Shown in pieces: positions 53,053-62,219 of a DNA stretch of 64,000 bases; the stretch's first letter is position 1, and the number at the start of each line of letters is the position of its first letter. The translations under genes were made by a program, and so were the position numbers. Below the pieces are notes generated by a model. That model was given only the letters and a program-made list of their open reading frames with translations. It was not told the DNA's origin and did no database searches. This DNA comes from Doryteuthis pealeii. Its lineage: Eukaryota > Mollusca > Cephalopoda > Myopsida > Loliginidae. The DNA lies in NCBI GenBank assembly GCA_023376005.1, contig CM042160.1, positions 79,546,830 through 79,610,829 of the forward strand, written 5' to 3'.

Positions 53053-53098
<46 letters not shown>
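53053..53098. repeat. (AT)n microsatellite
   Basis: About 22 AT units. Confidence 0.95.
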
Positions 53099-53102
<4 letters not shown>

Positions 53103-53867
53103 AATACCAAATATCTGAGGAGCTGAACCATCAAGATAACCTTTATGTAAATCTGCAGAGTTTGTAGGAGGCGATGGTCAGTTCTAAAAACATTGTTGTC
53201 TAATCTAGAAAAGGAAAGAGAGAAAGAAAAAGGACTTCATTCTTGTGTGCTGATCTTTTAGAGCAACAGCAGCAAATTTTACATTTCTTCATCTCTTACC
53301 CAACGGGAAAATAATGACAGCAACATTCTCAACCCCCCGCCCCCCCATTTTTTTTTGTCTTTGGCATTATCAAAAGACCTTTTACCAATTGCCTTAAGAG
53401 ATTGCAGGTTTGTTCAGCTTCTTTCGTCTTTTCAGCTACAAAACTCCTTTGTATTTGGATTTCATTCTGCTTTTGCATTTTGTTTAAGTAATCCAATTAA
53501 CTGGGGACAAACAAATGCCGGTGGGTGGGGGTGGGGGGTTGAAGGAAGGGGGGGGGGGTGTCAGAGGTTAAAGAATTGAACAAGATGATTATACATGAAT
53601 CTGCACATCTCAATTCCCTTGTTTTATTTATCTTGGCTGACCAGCCATAACTTACAAGCTGTTAATGATTAAGAACCTTTTTTTTTCTAAAAGACTAGAA
53701 AACTTGTTTTATTATTTGCATAGTCGACTAAGAGAGAATCTTGTCTGATAATAGTTCAGTGGTTATAACATCAAACCAAAACAAAGAGGATTAATACTGG
53801 AGTTACAATATTGCCCCCCACCCAATAAAAAACAAAAACAGAACCCTTTTTTTTGCTATTGTCATAC

Positions 53868-54290
53868 ACTGTAATAAAACTTCAATGGCTTGGACACATA
53901 TAGGAAGTGATTATTTTCCTTCATTATTGTTATCAAGCAATCCCTTAGATGCAATGGTTTTCATGGTGGCCATGATCATTTTCATGATAATTTCCAATTT
54001 TCTTATAATTTTTTTAGAGTAATTGACAAAAAATTCAATCTCTTTGCAATATCACTAAGTGACAATCCAAAACTATTGTATTTGACTATTTTCAAATTCA
54101 GACAACTGCTTATCGCCATTAGCAAAGGACTAATCACAAAAACAAATTCTAAAAAGAAGTTCCTACTTTTTGGTATTTCTGAAAATTTTCTTTAGAAATT
54201 TTTGTAAAAACTAAGGGAACATTAATAATAATCAAGAAAAATAATCACTTCCTATGTATGTCTAAGCCATTGAAGTTTCAGTAAAATTTG
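53868..54290 (-). mobile_element. Tc1-like MITE with transposase remnant
   Basis: Inverted termini of about 70 bp: CTGTAATAAAACTTCAATGG, CTTGGACACATATAGGAAGT at left; the inverse of ACTTCAATGGCTTAGACATA, CATAGGAAGTGATTATTTTT at right. Minus-strand interior 54008-54120 translates in part to KYNSFGLSLSDIAKRLNF, which resembles the N-terminal helix-turn-helix of Tc1/mariner transposases (G.S..dIAk.L). The rest of the transposase is missing. Non-autonomous, probably old. Confidence 0.68.
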
Positions 54291-54364
54291 TGTCAATAAA
54301 AGATGGTTCATTTTTTTTCTAAATTTAAATTAAAATAGTTCACTAAGTAGGCCAGAGTCTATTC

Positions 54365-54575
54365 TAGTAGCGACCAGGTTTGAATTCATAGTTTTTCTTC
54401 TCCTAGACTGGTTGCCTAACCAAAGTTAAAGAGCCCAGTCTGCCCTACTATTTACCCATAGCTGGAGGGAGAGTAGTTAGATTCATACCTTTCCCAAGGG
54501 TATTAGCACTATGTGAAATGTGGCTTCCAGGAATTGAACTCAAGTCCATTTCCTGTGACTAACCAGCTTCCAGTA
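54365..54575 (-). mobile_element. SINE family B
   Basis: CAGGTTTGAATTCATAG, CTCCTAGACTGGTTGCC, AAGTTAAAGAGCCCAGTCTG, ATAGCTGGAGGGAGAGTAG, ATACCTTTCCCAAGGGTATT, CAGGAATTGAACTCAAG. The A-box end is truncated. Confidence 0.82.
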
Positions 54576-54835
54576 TTTTCACTGTCTTTTTATTTTTAGC
54601 CAAATACATTTCATATTTATTGAGCAAACATCAATCAAGAAAAGAATCATGCAAGTAAATAAAATGAATAATCACATTACCATTAATTTCATTTATTACA
54701 TTACTTTATTAATCACATGACTGTATCACAGTTAAACAAGTGCATATATTATTTCTCTAAATGTTTGAGATGAGGCTTGATGATTAGTATTACCAACGTT
54801 ATTCGGACTATTGTCCCCATCTTCATTGTTATTTG

Positions 54836-54877
54836 TACAACGTTTCGGCCGATATGCCCTCCGGCCTTCTTCAGGTA
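54836..54877 (-). ncRNA. Hammerhead ribozyme, probable dimer type
   Basis: Minus strand: helix I TAC/GTA, core CTGAAGA, one extra A, helix II GGCCG/CGGCC with a 10-nt loop, GAAA. Helix III is reduced to the self-complementary ACGT, then T before the predicted cut (GTT). Monomeric folding would have no helix III loop, so two molecules must pair. The core is complete and helix II is strong. Confidence 0.68.
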
Positions 54878-55037
54878 TTTCTTGTCGGACTCGGGAACCT
54901 TCTTTTCGAACTCGGGAACTTTCTTGTCGTAATCGGGAGTCATCACGGAACTTTGAACCTAACCCTTTATTTAGTCCATGGGGGTATACTGTTCTCATTC
55001 CATAACCATAACTCTCTAACCATAGCTGGGGTAGAAA

Positions 55038-55078
55038 TACCTGAGAAGGCCGGAGGGCATATCGGCCGAAACGTTGTA
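55038..55078 (+). ncRNA. Partner-arm hammerhead with 1-nt core deletion
   Basis: TAC, then CTGAGAAGG where the left arm has CTGAAGAAGG (one A lost), helix II GGCCG/CGGCC, GAAA, CGTT and GTA. Probably inactive because of the deletion. Confidence 0.55.
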
Positions 55079-55176
55079 TAAATAACAATGAAGATGGGGA
55101 CAATAGTCCGAATAACGCAGATAATACTAAGTGCATATATACTGTTTGTAAAGTTTCTGGAAACTTAACATCTATT

Positions 55177-55540
55177 CATGATTGATTTTAATTGCATGTC
55201 AACCTGTCTAGGGTTATTCTGTGCTTAGAGGTTAGGGAATTGCATTCATATATATATATTATTAAGAGTTTATTTTTTGCACACTATCAATTATGAATAA
55301 TTTTTAAACAGATCTATTTGACCTATAGTAGGATTTTACCTACTATCACTCCGGATCTGAGTGGACCTGGGAGTAATGGTAATGAAAGGATACTCTACAC
55401 TCCCCGGAACTGGAGTCTTATCATCAGATGTAGTTTAGTGTTATACTCAGGATATCCCTTTTTAGGGCAGGGGGGTCTTACCCCTGTGCAGAGGATACAG
55501 TCAGCATATTCTAAGCCCCACCGACTGGGCTATGTAATAG
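55177..55540 (+). repeat. Dispersed repeat family E
   Basis: TTGATTTTAATTGCATGTCA, ACCTGTCTAGGGTTATT, TAGAGGTTAGGGAATTGC, AACAGATCTATTTGACC, AGTGGACCTGGGAGTAATGG, TTTAGTGTTATACTCAGG, GGGGTCTTACCCCTGTG, TATTCTAAGCCCCACCGAC. Complete-looking. Confidence 0.75.
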
Positions 55541-55830
55541 AAGTGACAGTGACTTACCAGGAGCTAAACACGTTTGCTGTCATGCGTGTCAATCTACTCT
55601 CTGAGAGCCAATCGTCAAACTGCGATTTTTATGCTGCAAACTTTTTTGCATAAGATGGCAGCAAGACATTTTAAAAACAGACGAGTGGACATGGGGTGGC
55701 AGTTCTCCTACAGGCTTTGCATGCGTGATGATGAAGGACTTGACACCCTGTTAGAGTCTTTACTTCTTGTGTGTACTGAAGGTTTTGTGTGTTGGTGGGA
55801 ATTTACGAGATCATCGTAGCAGCTTCATTT
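55541..55830. other. Higher-GC unique segment
   Basis: GC content is visibly higher than the surroundings, with two overlapping plus-strand frames (55318-55653 and 55574-55819) that recognise no family. It could be a fragment of an unidentified element or a small exon. There is no splice evidence I would trust. Confidence 0.3.
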
Positions 55831-55984
55831 TTTTTTTAGTAAATCGTACTGTTACAGGCTATCTACAGTTATTTAGAATCAAGTGTTAAAAAAACAAAAG
55901 ACAAGTTTAAAATATTCTGACTTTATAGTGTAATGCTAAAACATGTTTTTATGTAAACCTCTTCATCAAGTTCTATACTTTTAT

Positions 55985-56570
55985 AACATTATTAAAAGTT
56001 ATACCGCCCTGTTGGCTGGGGCATTAGAATGCACCGACTGCATCTCTGCAGAGGGGTAAGACTCCCCCAATGGGGCCACCTGTTGGCCATGGGTGGCGAC
56101 CCATGATGCTTAAGGATAGAACCCAGGTGGCTGAGCAGTCCATGACTTGCAATATTCCACTTTAGGCTTTTTTTGGACTAGACAGGTGGTCGGAGAGGCC
56201 CCCTCCGATCAATCGGCTGGCCATGTCAAGCCCTAGCACCTATATGATTGCCCTTATGGCAACCCCAATCCTTCTTATCATATGGGTGCTAGAAGGCATT
56301 GGCTGAGGGTCTACATGTCCTGGGAATAACGTTAAACTATCTGATGGTGAGGTTCCAGTTTTGGAGGTTTGGGGAATGTGGAGCACCCCTTCATCACCAT
56401 TGCTCTCTGGTCCACTTTGACTCAGAGTGGTAGTACCTGTTAGGGTCCCATCTATGGGTTGAATAGAAAAACATGAGTTTATAAACAAAATCGTATTATG
56501 CATTAAGAATGAATTTATTTCACAACTTTGTCGGCATTAAATGACCCACCGAGGTTGATATGCTGTAAAC
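55985..56570 (-). repeat. Family E, long variant, inverse
   Basis: GCCCTGTTGGCTGGGGCATT, CTCTGCAGAGGGGTAAGAC, CCACCTGTTGGCCATGGGTG, TGATCGGAGG-type block, CATGTCAAGCCCTAGCACCT, GAGGTTCCAGTTTTGGAGG, GTAGTACCTGTTAGGGTCCC and GGTTGATATGCTGTAAACC. Shares the CAAGCCCTAGCACCT block with the copy at 28660, so two sub-types of family E exist. Confidence 0.75.
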
Positions 56571-56696
56571 CAAAGTTATAATTCATAAATATTTCTTAAT
56601 GCTAAAATTTCAGCATTGTTCTAATTTTATTGAATGGATGAAGAGAACAAGAATTTGTGTCTTGTGATTCGATGATATTAAGTTTGTTCTTGCTAA

Positions 56697-57065
56697 AAGG
56701 TCTCCTAGCCCCAGCTTCCAAGGCTAGCCCCCAGCTTCCAAGGTCTCCTAGCCCCACAGCTTCCAAGGTCTCCTAGCCCCACAGCTTCCAAGGTCTCCTA
56801 GCCCCACAGCTTCCAAGGTCTCCTAGCCCCCACAGCTTCCAAGGTCTCCTAGCCCCCACAGCTTCCAAGGTCCCTAGCCCCACAGGTTCCAAGGTCTCCT
56901 AGCCCCCACAGCTTCCAAGGTCTCCTAGCCCCACAGCTTCCAAGGTCTCCTAGCCCCCACAGCTTCCAAGGTCTCCTAGCCCCACAGCTTCCAAGGTCTC
57001 CTAGCCCCACAGCTTCCAAGGTCTCCTAGCCCCACAGCTTCCAAGGTCTCCTAGCCCCCCAGCTT
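56697..57065. repeat. 25-bp minisatellite, about 14 units
   Basis: Unit AAGGTCTCCTAGCCCC followed by ACAGCTTCC, with 24-27 nt variants caused by C-run length and one AAGGTCCC deletion. Units are nearly identical and there are no spacers. GC-rich, in contrast to flanks. No coding role is evident since unit length is not a multiple of three. Confidence 0.95.
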
Positions 57066-57299
57066 CAAATTGCTTCAACAGTGGAAATGAGAGGTCAAAA
57101 AAGTTGTAATTAGACCATTATGTATGACATAAGGAGAATTACCTAACAATTAATGCATTCAACTAGAAATGCTATTAAATTTTCAACTGCATTGGTTTTA
57201 TATTTATTGGAAAGGTTAGAGCATTGTTCTGGAGACATTAACGTTCATACTTCTATATTATTTAGCAAGTTAATCTTTCAGTCGCTGATTTTTTATGCT

Positions 57300-57400
57300 G
57301 TGTTGAGAATCTGCCATGAATGATGGCCAGTAGGGATGTGTGGTGAAAAAGAGTCATGGAAATACATGCTGTTGGCATGATGATGATGATAATGACTTAC
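57300..57400 (+). mobile_element. LINE 3'-end fragment
   Basis: CTGCCATGAATGATGGCCAG, AGTCATGGAAATACATGCTG and GGCATGATGATGATGAT correspond to the AM.D...VM.I.A...(GATGAT) end of the LINE at 11560. Confidence 0.5.
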
Positions 57401-57427
57401 CAAACAAAAAGACTACAACAATATATT

Positions 57428-57455
57428 ATATATATGTGTGTGTGTGTGTGTGTGT
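57428..57455. repeat. (AT)n(GT)n microsatellite
   Basis: Short AT then GT units. Confidence 0.85.
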
Positions 57456-57499
57456 ATTAGTCCTATTCATTGACATTGATTAGCTGACTTAGGTCTCTT

Positions 57500-58380
57500 A
57501 ACATTACTCTATGGAAGATGCCTTAGAACTGACCAAATTCGGCTTCGTCTGGTGCAGAGTCACCAGAACATTACACTCCTTACAGGTTGTGCTTTATCAC
57601 CCATTTAACACATTGCTCACATTTACTCAAATGACAATTTCTGCCCACTGACATTACCATATTTCCTTTATTACATCAGTTTTGAAAGTATTGCTTGTAC
57701 ATATGTGATTTATTTGTAATCTGAATCTAGTTTTTACAATATGTGTTGTTAGCATTCTTTCGTCTATGAGAGATGATAGAGTTGTGTCCAATTTTTTTAA
57801 ACTACGTAGCCTGAGTGGGTTAATATGGAGGATGAGCTGTTGCCCAAGCTGCATGTTTTTAAGTTAAACTACAGTAAATTCTGATATTCCCCAAGTTGGT
57901 GAGCTGCAAGACCCATCATACAATATTATATAACAGTAATATGTAATATAAAATGATTTGTTACAGGTTATAAGTTATAGAAATAAATAAAAGCATATGT
58001 GTATTTTTTTTAAGTTGTTGGATTTTTATTGGAAGATGGTTTTAAAATCCATTAACTTCAAAAAATTTTACATCAAGTGATTTAACTGCCTTAATCGACC
58101 AACAACAAGCAGTATAAATATCTCTATAATACACTATTAATTCAAACTCAATTGGTAAGTCATCTGTATTTGTCTATTTGAATACTTACTTTCACCATCC
58201 ATCCATGCTCAAAAAACAATATTTTAATTTTTTAACACACACGCACACACACGTATATATATATATTATCAATTCCATATATTGTTATGAATAATCCTTT
58301 GCGAAATCATTAGGGGAATGGAAAAATTTGTTTTTAATTTAATTCCCATTAGGACACATAGCATAGTGGATAAAGGCATT
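57500..58380. other. Non-coding stretch, nothing recognised
   Basis: AT-rich with a CA/AT tract at 58240-58267. No repeat family or gene recognised. Confidence 0.45.
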
Positions 58381-58384
58381 GGGT

Positions 58385-58690
58385 TAAGATAGTTCTAAGT
58401 GACAGTTATCTCTAGGCTGTAAGTTCAATCCTGGTCAGGGTCAGAAGTAACATAGAATAAAAATTAACATGGCTTAACACCTGTACCCCAGCTATGGTTT
58501 GTGGAATGAGAGCTGGATACCCCCGTGGACTGAATAAAGGGTTAGGTTCAAAGTTCTGTGATATGCTCCCAATTATGACAAGGTTCCTGAGTCCGACAAG
58601 AAACACATTAGCCAAAAAGTTGTACAGATAACAATAAAGATGAGGACAATAGTCTGAATAATCCAAATAATACTAATTATCAAACCTCAT
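58385..58690 (+). mobile_element. PLE-terminus family P, ribozyme part lost
   Basis: TAAGTTCAATCCTGGTCAGG, GTAACATAGAATAAAAATTA, CCCCAGCTATGGTTTGTGG, GACTGAATAAAGGGTTAGG, GAGTCCGACAAGAAACACAT, then TAGCCAAAAAGTTGTACA and GATAACAATAAAGATGAGG. The CTGAAGA and 5' half of helix II are deleted, leaving CAAAAAGTTGTAC. Confidence 0.7.
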
Positions 58691-58739
58691 CTCAAATATT
58701 CAGAGAAATTAATTTCCATTGTTGTTAATAAGATTGCCA

Positions 58740-58822
58740 TTGACCAAGCTTAGCAAAAAATATAGGGCACCCAGTGAGAATTGAACTCACTAACCCTTTC
58801 ACCATGTGAGGCACCCATTTGG
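58740..58822 (-). mobile_element. SINE family C, head part
   Basis: GCACCCAGTGAGAATTGAAC (inverted B box) and CCCTTTCACCATGTGAGGCA (inverted A box) match the unit at 14362-14495. Confidence 0.6.
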
Positions 58823-59044
58823 GGATAAGGTAGTGATTTATTGAAAAATAGGGCAGATAGTGAAATATCTAGTAGTGATATTTTCCCCCCTGTTTGCCAT
58901 GGATACTTCAAGAACCATTGCAAGTTGTCATGGGATACTACACAGAATAACCTCATGGTTTTGGATTTAAAAAAAAAATTTTTTAAATGAATATTGCTAA
59001 ATTCAAATTTTCTCCTTGGATTGGCATGTAAAGGAAAAGTAGAG

Positions 59045-59155
59045 GAGTAGCCTATTGTCAGTATCAGCCTTTTTGCTAGTGCTAAACCAGGAAGATTGTT
59101 TTTGAGGTGGAGCATCACTCTTACCATCAGTTCTTCACTTTACCACACACTTTAC
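59045..59155 (-). mobile_element. SINE family A, diverged fragment
   Basis: TAGCCTATTGTCAGTATCAG, TTTTTGCTAGTGCTAAACC, GATTGTTTTTGAGGTGGAG and CCATCAGTTCTTCACTTTAC, minus-strand order. Head missing. Confidence 0.65.
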
Positions 59156-59459
59156 CTTGTGATTCCAAAACAAATGAGTGGCACACACATTAAATGTTGG
59201 ACATTTTTCCTTGGGTGGAATTTTTCTATTTTTTATCTCTTCATTTTTTTTTGTTAACTTTAAACACAAGTTGGAATTAACCCTTTTTGGTTTAGTGGTT
59301 TATTGTTTCCAGCTAATCAATATTTGTTTTCAGAGCTTTCAATTTTTATTGTTTTTATAAAATAGATAACAGTAGTACCCATATTCTCAGAGACACTTTT
59401 CCTTATATTTATTTATTCAAATATTTTGTCATTAGTAGAATTTAACAGAATGTCAATTT

Positions 59460-59690
59460 TTAAATGGAGTACAGCTGGTTTCCTTCTCCAAGACTGGTTG
59501 TCTTTTCAAGGCTAAATAACCTAGTCTGCCCCACTATTTACCCATAATTGGGGAGAGAAGAGATGGATTCCTGACTTTTCAAAGGGCATAAGCACAAAGT
59601 GAAATGCAAACTGTATTATCCAGAATTTGAACTCTGTTTGCCATATTCATTTCTTGAAGATGATAACCTTTATGTCACATGACTCTACCA
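59460..59690 (-). mobile_element. SINE family B, diverged
   Basis: GGAGTACAGCTGG, CTTCTCCAAGACTGGTTG, CCTAGTCTGCCCCACTATTT, ACCCATAATTGGGGAGAG, CAGAATTTGAACTC and ATAACCTTTATGTCACATG. Head preserved but degraded. Confidence 0.75.
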
Positions 59691-60117
59691 CAACCTTTGC
59701 ATAACAGTCACCACAACATCATTTCTTAACCCGTTCATGTCTCATCCTTCATAACAATATATGCAATGATACACTAACACTGAATAAATGGAAAAGGAAG
59801 AAATATTCACATTGTTCAATTAATGAGAATTATTTTAAAAAAAGAGTGCTTAGAAGGGTGAAAAGTCTTACTTGTCTTTGGTGGTTTGCATTTCAATAGC
59901 AAGGTGAATAACAATGCCATTTGCTGATGATGAGACCAAGCCTGCTCAAATGAACAGATATCCTAATACATCATTTTTACAGTTATATTGTATTAAGTAT
60001 TCCTATCAAATACAAATAATTTTTAAACAGATTTATTTGACACATAAATGTTACTCTGACTGGTACTACTATTCTAGATTAGAATCTATTGACATCCTTC
60101 TCTCTGCTTAAGACAAT

Positions 60118-60295
60118 GGTGTAGTGTCCAAATTAATTTATTTTATCTGCATCTGTGCAAGTGGCAGAGCAGGTCAATTTTTGTATGGCAGTCTCTGGTG
60201 CAGTGACTGCACACAAACAGTGATGCTTGCTGGGACTGCTGTTGTCTTTCTTCTGGCTCTCTTTGCTGTGGTGGCTACTCTCCTGTTTTACTCAG
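60118..60295 (+). repeat. Dispersed repeat family J, second copy
   Basis: GTGTAGTGTCCAAATTAATT, TTTATCTGCATCTGTGCAAG, CAGGTCAATTTTTGTATGGC, AGTGATGCTTGCTGGGACTG and TTCTGGCTCTCTTTGCTG align with 23400-23545. It sits within a family E copy (E-like sequence at 59985-60060 and from 60296 on), so J may be an internal module of a larger E element. Confidence 0.6.
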
Positions 60296-60490
60296 ATCAG
60301 AGTTGACCTGGGAGTAATGGCAATGAAGTGAGAACTCCACATTACCCAGATCTCCAAAACTGGAGACTTACCATCATATGCAATTTAGTGTCATAACCTG
60401 GACACTCCCTTTTTTTAGGGGGAAGGGAGGTCTTACCTATCTGCAAGAGCAGTATATTCTTAGCTCCCACCACTGATGGGGTTGAATAAC
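60296..60490 (+). repeat. Dispersed repeat family E, 3' half
   Basis: CAGAGTTGACCTGGGAGTAA, TGGCAATGAAGTGAG, CCAAAACTGGAGACTTACCA, TTTAGTGTCATAACCTGGAC, AGGTCTTACCTATCTGC and TATATTCTTAGCTCCCACC. Confidence 0.7.
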
Positions 60491-60493
60491 ATT

Positions 60494-60752
60494 GAATTTC
60501 TGGACCATATGACCTTTAGGCACCCCTATTGCGATCTCGATTCGTGGAGACATTTTTTCCATTTATACCATCAGAATCCGGTTAATTGTTAACAGACGAT
60601 TTTTAGAGTTTTTTTTTTAATTATAAAACTAACCCCTAACCCTAAACCCTAACCCCTAACAAACAACCGGATTTTGATGGTGTAAATGAGAAAAGTGTCC
60701 TTGTGGGTCGAGATCGCGGAAGGGGTGCCTAAAGGTCAGATGGTCCAAATTT
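60494..60752. mobile_element. Foldback element with telomere-like centre
   Basis: Arms 60494-60590 and 60665-60752 are inverse: TTTCTGGACCATATGACC, TTTAGGCACCCCTATTGCGA, TCTCGATTCGTGGAGACA and CATCAGAATCCGGTTAATTG against the inverse of CCGGATTTTGATGGTG, AAAAGTGTCCTTGTGGGTCG and AGATCGCGGAAGGGGTGCC. Between them lies TAACCCCTAACCCTAAACCC-type sequence (60632-60660). Non-coding. Foldbacks of this general kind are seen in invertebrate genomes; the class is not assigned. Confidence 0.78.
60632..60660. repeat. Interstitial telomere-like repeat, degenerate
   Basis: Five or so units of CTAACCC/CTAAACCC/CTAACCCC, i.e. TTAGGG-type repeats with insertions, at the foldback centre. Confidence 0.75.
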
Positions 60753-60759
60753 CTCTTTT

Positions 60760-61555
60760 GAAGTTTCCATTCAATTACTTTGCATATATAGATAAAGTTT
60801 TTGTTTATTTTTAAATATTGATTCCATTAAAATGTTAAATGTGAACGGCATCATGTAGATTTCAGTTTTTAATTTTACTTTTTTATTAAATAATATTTCA
60901 CAACATTCTACAACAGAAAAAGAAAAAAAATCTTAAAAACATTAAAAAACATTAATTTAAATAAATGAAAATCTTAGAAATAATTTTTCACCAAATTTTT
61001 TTTTTTTCTAACAACCCAAAGTTGTATTAGAAATAAACAAAAAAAAAATGTTTTCAAAAAGCAAAATATTTTAGTTTCTGTGCAGTTTATATTTTTGAAT
61101 TTAAAAAAGAAAATGTACACACAACAACAACAGGTGAGTCATCTGTGTCAGGTGAAACAAAGAAAGGAAGGTGTTTATTTGAACAGAGATAAAACTCTGG
61201 TTCATTGCTGATTATCAGTAGGCAGAGGGGAAGTAGGGGAGACAGTCAGAGTAGTCACTTTTTGATAGGAGTGGGGAGGGGGAGGCGGGACAGACACAAA
61301 AACACAAGGAAATAATAAGAGGTGTGTATGTGGGGGTGGAAACAAGTTGTGAGGTAATTAAAAAAAAAAGAAAAAAAAAGTGACATAAATAGAAGATGTA
61401 AAAAAAAAGGAGACGAGTGCAAATAATATTATCTAAAATTAAACCCTTTTCAAATATTGATATTAAATTTATAAATAGATATAAATGTGTGTGTGTGGAA
61501 ATAGTCTATTATATTCTTAGTACACAACAATTTTTCTAAAAAAAAGTAAGTTGTC
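60760..61555. other. Non-coding stretch, nothing recognised
   Basis: AT-rich then a G-rich purine-biased part (61200-61345, GGGGAGGGGGAGGCGGG). No gene or repeat family recognised. Confidence 0.45.
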
Positions 61556-61557
61556 AT

Positions 61558-61795
61558 CGGGGTGGCCTAAAGTTGGTATCAGCCAATCAGCAAGGAAGTC
61601 TTTACCCTTTTTACTAGTGCAAGCCCAAGGAGATTGTTTTTAGCGTCTGAGGTGGAGTGCCACACCTGCCATCAGCTACTTACTTTACCACACAGATCCC
61701 TGTGCTACTCATATGCTGAGTTGGCAAGGGCTGGTATCGAACTAGGAACCTTATGGTCTCTAGCCGAATGCTCTACCAACTGAGCTAACCCAGCT
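61558..61795 (-). mobile_element. tRNA-derived SINE family A, full length
   Basis: Minus strand: GGTTAGCTCAGTTGGTAGAG (A box), CTAGAGACCATAAGGTTCC, TAGTTCGATACCAG (B box), then the family body and GGCCACCCCG end. It is followed at 61791-61815 by a plus-strand GATTTAGCTCAGTTGGTAGA, a second SINE head in the opposite direction. Confidence 0.88.
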
Positions 61796-61929
61796 GATTT
61801 AGCTCAGTTGGTAGAGAACCCATCAAGCAATCAACAATTTTTCTAATCAATTTCTATTATTTCTAAGTAAAAGAAAGAAAAAAAGCTAAAAAAAAATTTC
61901 AGTCAGTCAAATTATTGCAAAGGGAGACG

Positions 61930-62215
61930 GATCTGATGTGAAACTCCAATTTTGGAGTTTGGGGAGTGTGAGGTACACCTTCATTGTCATTACTTTCAGG
62001 TCCACTGATCTGGAGTGGTAGTATATGTTAGTGTCCCATCCACGAGTCATATAGATCTTTTTTAAAAATGTTTCATATTTATATGCAAAAAAAGACTTAA
62101 AAAACTACTACACAAAAAATGTAAATATCAATGTAGAATAAAAAGAATTCCTCTAGGCATAAAATAACCAGAGATGGGTTGACATGCCATTAAAATCCAT
62201 CAGTCAAAGTAAAAT
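61930..62215 (-). repeat. Dispersed repeat family E
   Basis: TCTGATGTGAAACTCCAATT, TTGGAGTTTGGGGAGTGTG, TTCATTGTCATTACTTTCAG, TCCACTGATCTGGAGTGGTA, GTTAGTGTCCCATCC, ACACAAAAAATGTAAATATC, CTCTAGGCATAAAATAACC, GGTTGACATGCCATTAAAAT. Inverse orientation. Confidence 0.72.
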
Positions 62216-62219
62216 ATGT

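Larger units (their letters stand above)
54765..55135. mobile_element. PLE-terminus family P, two inverted arms
   Basis: Left part 54765-54975 (minus) and right part about 55010-55135 (plus) share TTATTCGGACTATTGTCCCC, TCTTCATTGTTATTTGTACA, the ribozyme segment and AGGTATTTC, inverted. The left part also has three degenerate tandem units of TCTTGTCGGACTCGGGAACC type (54890-54950). In minus-strand translation these read as repeated SRVRQE or VPEFEKK; I see no reason to call this a gene. Confidence 0.75.

Noticed and set aside
54732..55136. 134-codon minus-strand frame with SRVRQE-like repeats
   Set aside because: It runs across a two-armed repeat element and its ribozyme; the repeated residues come from tandem DNA units. 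Other copies of the family do not preserve the frame.
55541..55830. Host exon in the GC-richer segment
   Set aside because: Two overlapping short frames but no recognisable protein similarity and no splice-site pair that I could defend; recorded as an unclassified segment.
55960..56000. Decayed hammerhead on the minus strand (TTGATGAAGAGG)
   Set aside because: Core position 3 differs and no helix II partner or GAAA is present; too weak to list.
56697..57065. CRISPR-like array
   Set aside because: Units are contiguous with no unique spacers, and the sequence is clearly eukaryotic; it is a minisatellite.
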